Of a stretch of 64,000 nt of DNA, positions 59,123 through 64,000 are shown in pieces (the stretch's first letter is position 1; every line of letters begins with the position of its first letter). Position numbers and translations under genes: made by a program. The notes below the pieces were generated by a model, which searched no databases, was not told the DNA's origin, and saw only the letters and a list, made by a program, of their open reading frames with translations. The stretch is from Trypanosoma brucei gambiense DAL972 (taxonomy: Eukaryota; Euglenozoa; Kinetoplastea; Trypanosomatida; Trypanosomatidae). The stretch covers positions 840,262 to 904,261 of the forward strand of contig NC_026739.1 in the NCBI RefSeq assembly GCF_000210295.1, written 5' to 3'.

Positions 59123-60493
59123 TCACAACGCTCGAATAAGGAAGATTTTTTTTTCGTTTACCACTTCAAAATATGGGGAAATCCCTTCATGGTAGAGCTG
59201 CAGCACGCGGCTCCAATACGACTCACCTCCTATGATAGTTGAGAGAACCGACTGTGCACGTAGCTGCCTTTCCTCCACCTGCGCAAATTGAGAGATCGCC
59301 GTATAGCAGTAATTAAAAACAGCCTGCAAGTGGGCCGCCTTTTCCAACCGATATGTGAGATTGTGTCCCTCGTTACTGGGATCCAAGACGCTTATTTGCG
59401 CATTGGGGTGCACCTTACTCGTTGGTTCTCTCAAGCCACGTGCTGTTACAGAGTGAGAAAACATGTCAAAATTTGCACAGAACCCATACGTGAGGAAAAA
59501 ATCCATCAGCAACCTGCCAGTGTCAGGTGTGTCGTTGGCATCGTATGAATTAAAAATAGCTACAAGCATTGTGGCAACTGCTTCGCTATTCAGTGCTTCC
59601 GGATTCGTGCCTGTGTCATCGAGGATTTTGTTTTGTCTAAGTAAAGCATCGAGGAGGAGAAACGTCTGCCGACATGCCTCGTTCGACGCGACAGCGGAGG
59701 CGAAAAGCCTTGATGCCACTTCCACCCTGCATGCCTCAGCTCCATATCGTACGTTCATTCGCAGACCGGACCGACTGTCAGTAAGTAGTAGACACATCAC
59801 ATTCCGATAGTCATAGCAAAATTCCAACTGGAACCCTGCGTTATTGGTGATACTCTGCAGGTGCATCTGCGTGTACTGTTTTGCATCGGGTGTCACAACC
59901 GTGTTTTTGGCATAAAAATGAAGTGTCATGTCCTTCAGCGGGGGTAACCCAGCAGCCGTTGTTGACATCGGATGCAGCTCCGCGGTCGGCCATAGCTCCC
60001 GCAACATAGCCGTGACTGAGGTGACGACAGCCTCGTAACAGTAGAGTTCCAATGCTGTTGGACGTAAGAATGATGAAAATAGCCTCACTTCCTCAGTTAC
60101 TGTATCTGGCACACTCATGCCGATACACCATGGGGGATGCGGCCGGCAGGTGCGGGCCAGTGTCTTTAATAATGGTCTGGTCGCAACCAGCACCACATTT
60201 GTTGTGTCTATGGCCTGCTCATGAGACACTGTACAGGCTGGGGTGGAACGCAAGGTGGAGCGACGCGAGCTCGTTGAGCTGGAGGGGCGGCGCATTTTGC
60301 GGAACATATTCGGCGTTCCAAGACTTCCAATATTAGCCTGAGACCCGCCAAACGACACCGGAGTAAACTGTTCCCTACGGTCACTTGGTTGAGCATAACC
60401 TGAAGGTACTGGTGACGATATTGAAGCCTGCCTCCCGTGTTGCTGGGAGCCGCTGTTGGCAACTCTCTCAGCATCGTCTACAGGACCAAACAT
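59123..60493 (-). CDS. Divergent Trf4-like (non-canonical poly(A) polymerase family) protein
   Basis: 456 residues from the ATG at 60493. An earlier in-frame ATG at 60658 adds 55 hydrophobic residues, but this leader contains a pyrimidine-rich tract and AG, so the shorter start is preferred. The first ~95 residues are Ser-rich and disordered. The C-terminal half carries the central-domain signature of Trf4/PAPD5 enzymes: a helix LLMDFFLTYGFCANFDMFSH, then ISVLDPSNEGHNLTYRL (equivalent to the 'I.DP..P.NDVG' nucleotide-recognition motif) and QAVFNYCYTAI. The N-terminal nucleotidyltransferase part (~120-250) is present in outline but I cannot find the GS...D.D catalytic carboxylates. It may be a pseudo-polymerase partner. 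The family assignment is moderate. Confidence 0.7.
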   Translation of the reverse strand: MFGPVDDAERVANSGSQQHGRQASISSPVPSGYAQPSDRREQFTPVSFGGSQANIGSLGTPNMFRKMRRPSSSTSSRRSTLRSTPACTVSHEQAIDTTNVVLVATRPLLKTLARTCRPHPPWCIGMSVPDTVTEEVRLFSSFLRPTALELYCYEAVVTSVTAMLRELWPTAELHPMSTTAAGLPPLKDMTLHFYAKNTVVTPDAKQYTQMHLQSITNNAGFQLEFCYDYRNVMCLLLTDSRSGLRMNVRYGAEACRVEVASRLFASAVASNEACRQTFLLLDALLRQNKILDDTGTNPEALNSEAVATMLVAIFNSYDANDTPDTGRLLMDFFLTYGFCANFDMFSHSVTARGLREPTSKVHPNAQISVLDPSNEGHNLTYRLEKAAHLQAVFNYCYTAISQFAQVEERQLRAQSVLSTIIGGESYWSRVLQLYHEGISPYFEVVNEKKIFLIRAL

Positions 60494-61574
60494 CCGCACA
60501 AGTGCAACTCCGTGTGCTTCCAGTATCCAATGTATATTTCCAAACAGCGCGAGAGAAATGCAGATATAGAAAGCGGAGAAGAAAAGGCAAGCATTCAGAG
60601 AGATCACCAATTGTACGTGTTTATGTTGCGAAAAAGAAAAGAAGACGGAATTAACCATTGTGATGTTAAACAGAGGAAGTGAATCAATTTATTATATGCT
60701 GTTGCTTAATATTGATATTTGCAATCATAATAAAAGGGGTTTCCACTTCATTAGAGTATCGCATCACGATGTGCTTCACCTACTTCGCGTCCCCTTCATT
60801 TTGTGTACTCCCAACGTGCGCCAACCATCACCAAACCCCTTCATGAGGAAACTGCAGTGGAGGCTCACTAATGTCCAAAGTGTATCCTACAATAAACGAA
60901 ACAAACAAACAAACATAATAGTAGGAGTAAACGCCTCTTCAGTATTTACTTTGTACACCAACATAATGAGACAAGGAATTGCGTGCCGGATACCTCCTCC
61001 CACAACCATTCCATTCACTCAATCACACATAAATGAACACAAATACTTTTGCATCCGATTAATACTCTACTCCACTACAACTCTTTATTGCCTCACCAAC
61101 TGTGATGTTGAATCGATGGCGACGAAAGTTGATGACGGCTAAACCGTGCTAACGACAAAATCATCAGCTTCATTGAAATAACCTTCAGTGAAATGAGATA
61201 TGAATGGTGAAGAAAAGAAGCACATATACATTTTCTGTAGCGGCACGCAAATATGTTAACCGGAAGGACGCTCATCTCTGCAAGACACCGAAAAAAGAAA
61301 TGAAAAATAACATACAAAAACAGACAGCACATTAACTCGCTTCTTCCTTCATTGTCCCAATAACTAATTGACAGAAAGCAACTGTTAATGCAAACACCAA
61401 GGGTATGGAAAAAAAATTGTATAAATCATACATGTACATAACCAACAAGACGAACTGCTGCACGAAAACTCCGAAGAGAAAATACAGGGGAGACAACAAC
61501 ACAAGGACTTCATTTTTACTCTCTCTTTTTTTTTTGTCTAACTAAAAAAATAAAACATAAAACATCTGCTATCA
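60494..61574. other. Intergenic region, 1.08 kb
   Basis: Holds the leader of the Trf4-like gene, with a pyrimidine-rich tract on the coding strand (plus 60549-60600) and candidate AG at 60518-60517. A 159-codon plus-strand frame at 60663-61142 opposes transcription and has no motif; taken as chance. No other gene seen. Confidence 0.5.
60517..60600 (-). promoter_or_regulatory. Candidate trans-splice acceptor for the Trf4-like mRNA
   Basis: C/T-rich sequence on the coding strand (GCCTTTTCTTCTCCGCTTTC and a following CTCTCGCGCTG) with the AG at 60518-60517, 23 bases ahead of the ATG at 60493. It decides between the two possible starts of this gene. Confidence 0.35.
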
Positions 61575-64000
61575 CTATAGCGTACATCCCTCCGGTTGCA
61601 GTGGCGACCGACGGATCACCGGCGCTGAACCCAAAACGCTAATGATGTCACGAAGTCGCGCGGCATGTATGTCTGCGAACGTGCTTTTGCTCATTGACTT
61701 TTCGGACAGTTCCCTCAACACTGGCCTCGGTGTAAGCGGCTCGACTTCCATGATCGCTTTGTTAACATTGTCATATGTAATTACATTCACTCCGCCTTCC
61801 TGGTCCACACGCTCCGAGTACAATGTGAGGCGTTCAATTAAGTCGCAGTAGAATAAAATGGCGGATGCACATTCCTGATCGAAGAAGGTGGACATGAACT
61901 TCCCACTCAAACTAATTAGACCTCCCACATCATGAGTTGTGTCGACACCCAAAGCCTCCTTTAAAAGGGCTACATCCTTCTCTGTTTTCAATTGTAAAAC
62001 AGGTGCAATGCAGTCAGCGACAGCAGTGCGACGCAGCCGTGACCGTTTCTGCGCCGTAGCAAGTTCCTTCAATTCCGTTCGCACATTTTCAATGATAGCT
62101 ATTACATCACACGCCAGTCGACTCGGGTATATGCCATCCAAAATTCCCGTCAACAATTTAAGTGAAGGTCGGCACCGCTCTCTGCTACGCGCAATGTAAT
62201 CCATGTTGATGGCGAGGTGCTCCGGTTGCGTGAACTTTTCCAACCCAGGCCTTGTTTCAATAACAGAATTAAGGTAGTGCAAGTAGATTTTTGGGACGTC
62301 GATTGTGGGAAGGAGAACGTCCGGGTGCTCAACCAGTGTGCTGGAGAAGAAGTCGTGAACAATTGAGAGCACTGTCATCTGATCCAACTCAACGTAGGGC
62401 ACGACGCCGGCTGCGCACAGATGTACCGGATTGTTTTTATTCTGGCACCGACCTATCATGGGGGGATGAGGTGTTTCTACTTTCATGGGAACCATTGCCC
62501 GTCTGTCCACTTCATTCGAAAGGGAGTGGATCTGTTCAACAAGGAAGTCTACCTGAAGCACCGTTTCAGTCATACCTGGAACCACAGATGTTATAGCCTC
62601 GTCACCTTCAAGCGGGAGAGCTCGGACAGATTTGACGTATTCCTTCAACGCAGGGACCTTTTCATGGACTTCATCCCACTTGGGCCGAGGAGTCATTACA
62701 TCGCGCTGAATGTCTGCATTAAGAAGTTGCGCATTTTCCTCCTTTATGGCTTTAAACTTCCTTCCCATAACATCCACCTGCATTCCCCTAACAGCGGCAG
62801 CCCGACGGTTGTGACGACCAGCGGCTTGAGCTGCTTGCAGTTCAGCCATCAGTTGTTCCTTCACGATGTTGTGATCGGTAATGGAGATAAACTGGCTGTA
62901 TTTTTCCTTGAACTCCTCAAGCTCACTTTGAGCTTCACCCGCCATGATTTTGAACTCACTCAGTTCGTCAACCTTGCTCACCAGGTCCTGATACTCCTTC
63001 TCTACCTTTTTCGCTCGCTTGTCACTTTCCCGCAAGGCGGCAATCAGCACAAGCACCTTCTCAAGGTGATCCTTGTTGGTTTCTTCTAACTTCTGTATCG
63101 TTGCATTGGCGCGAAGAAGATTCCTTTCCATTTTCTTGAAACCTTTCAATGAGCGGCGACCTGGTTGAGGCACCACAATAGGTGCCGTATCTCCTTCCTC
63201 TGTTACCTCGTCGTCACCGTCATCTTCGAGTTCATCACGTACCTCTTTTAGTTCTGCAGTAAGCCGAGTGATGGTTGAGTTCAATTCTTGCACCTCCATC
63301 CCTCGCTGAGCAACCACACGCTCCTGTCTCTGTCGCTCATTCATAGACTCAATTAGCATTGCGGCCTGTTCTTGAATAACACCATCGTAAGCCGACATAA
63401 TATCGTTCAAGATTTGGCTATACGCGGGGAACGCATCAATGAGTACAAAAAGTGCCTCACGAAAAGGTCGAAGGCGACTTTGGGCTGTGCAAACGCCTCC
63501 TTCATCAACAGCCACACTTACTTCTTTCTGTAGGTACTGCGCCAGCGTTGTAGCAAGAGGCGGTGGATCTCGTCCAGAAGACATAAAGGAGTTCATTGTT
63601 TGTGCCATGCCGCCAGTCTCTAGAAAAGATGTAGTTGCTGCCCCCCACTTAGTGTCCGTAGACTTTGACAGCATACTTTTAAGGGATTTGAAACTTTCAA
63701 CGCTCCCTTGAACGGGTTTCCGAGGGCTGCAGCGATTACTCGAACTTTCACCAGGGAGCGGCTGAACAATTTTTCTCCCCGTCCTTCCCCTGACGGGTTC
63801 TTTTATCGGGATGCCCTTGCGGCTGCCGGTGTTACCCGATGCGGCCGCTGCGTCGCTGGTACCAGTGTCTGCTCCTTCTGCCGTCTTTTGGCGATTTAAA
63901 GCACTTTTAGTGTCCTTAAGCCCACCTTGCAGCACTCCTAAGTTGTTTGGATTTGCGGGCCAGGCTGCGGTTCCTCGTTTGGATTGAAGAAGCGGGTTAT
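61575..64000 (-). CDS. TSNAXIP1-like coiled-coil protein (5' end outside window)
   Basis: At least 808 codons, open to the window edge; a shorter frame could start at 63935 only with a GTG, so the true ATG lies beyond the window. The first ~110 visible residues are disordered and rich in Ser, Gly and Arg. A helical block around LAQYLQKEVSVAVDEGG...SRLRPFREALFVLIDAF...ILNDIMSAYDGVI matches the N-terminal domain of translin-associated factor X-interacting protein 1. Long coiled coils follow (~190-380), with an acidic run (EDDGDDEVTEEGD). The last ~300 residues are predicted helical, possibly EF-hand-like. Proteins of this type are found in motile cilia, so a flagellar location is likely by family, not shown. 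Confidence 0.8.
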   Translation of the reverse strand, partial: NPLLQSKRGTAAWPANPNNLGVLQGGLKDTKSALNRQKTAEGADTGTSDAAAASGNTGSRKGIPIKEPVRGRTGRKIVQPLPGESSSNRCSPRKPVQGSVESFKSLKSMLSKSTDTKWGAATTSFLETGGMAQTMNSFMSSGRDPPPLATTLAQYLQKEVSVAVDEGGVCTAQSRLRPFREALFVLIDAFPAYSQILNDIMSAYDGVIQEQAAMLIESMNERQRQERVVAQRGMEVQELNSTITRLTAELKEVRDELEDDGDDEVTEEGDTAPIVVPQPGRRSLKGFKKMERNLLRANATIQKLEETNKDHLEKVLVLIAALRESDKRAKKVEKEYQDLVSKVDELSEFKIMAGEAQSELEEFKEKYSQFISITDHNIVKEQLMAELQAAQAAGRHNRRAAAVRGMQVDVMGRKFKAIKEENAQLLNADIQRDVMTPRPKWDEVHEKVPALKEYVKSVRALPLEGDEAITSVVPGMTETVLQVDFLVEQIHSLSNEVDRRAMVPMKVETPHPPMIGRCQNKNNPVHLCAAGVVPYVELDQMTVLSIVHDFFSSTLVEHPDVLLPTIDVPKIYLHYLNSVIETRPGLEKFTQPEHLAINMDYIARSRERCRPSLKLLTGILDGIYPSRLACDVIAIIENVRTELKELATAQKRSRLRRTAVADCIAPVLQLKTEKDVALLKEALGVDTTHDVGGLISLSGKFMSTFFDQECASAILFYCDLIERLTLYSERVDQEGGVNVITYDNVNKAIMEVEPLTPRPVLRELSEKSMSKSTFADIHAARLRDIISVLGSAPVIRRSPLQPEGCTL

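Noticed and set aside
60660..61142. 160-codon plus-strand frame
   Set aside because: Opposes transcription, opens with GTG then ATG, no motif; probably chance in A/T-rich spacer.

Overview
The window is nuclear DNA from a kinetoplastid, most likely Trypanosoma brucei or a close relative. About 26 intron-less genes or gene fragments all lie on the minus strand, head to tail. Purine-rich tracts on the plus strand precede many starts; on the coding strand these are the polypyrimidine tracts of trans-splicing. This is the layout of one polycistronic transcription unit with no strand switch. Gene content (mitochondrial HSP70 array, sphingosine-1-phosphate lyase, CLP1, ARL, Ariadne-type ligase, AFG2-like ATPase) recalls T. 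brucei chromosome 6; that placement is from memory, not from a search.

Layout. 1-2356: 3' part of a helical and coiled-coil protein. 2791-5648: a degenerate RlmI-like methyltransferase and an intact SET protein. 7181-17634: a DZIP1-like zinc-finger protein with a telomeric repeat at its start, S1P lyase, a TRIM-like RING/B-box protein, an ARL GTPase and a coiled-coil protein. 18174-27842: one 3222-residue protein joining leucine-rich, papain-like, hemopexin-like and discoidin-like parts. 28421-40103: a membrane protein, CLP1, a membrane-anchored PTH2-like protein, an unknown 718-residue protein, a degenerate SMYD-like protein and a membrane J-protein. 40609-58548: mitochondrial HSP70 copies in two clusters (A/B/C at 40609-45653, D/E at 54647-58548) separated by four single-copy genes (WD40, membrane protein, RBR ligase, AAA ATPase). 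Two runs of about 100 N lie in the repeats, and sequence beside or within the copies is visibly error-rich. 59123-64000: a degenerate Trf4-like protein and a TSNAXIP1-like coiled-coil protein cut by the window end.

Themes. Several genes look ciliary (DZIP1-like, ARL, TSNAXIP1-like). Others serve mitochondria (HSP70, J-protein) or ubiquitin signalling (TRIM-like, Ariadne-like). At least four recognisable enzyme folds (methyltransferase, SMYD/SET, Trf4-like polymerase, PTH2) have lost signature residues and may be pseudoenzymes. The most unusual object is the giant papain/hemopexin/discoidin protein. The second is the interstitial TTAGGG tract lying between two in-frame start codons of the DZIP1-like gene.
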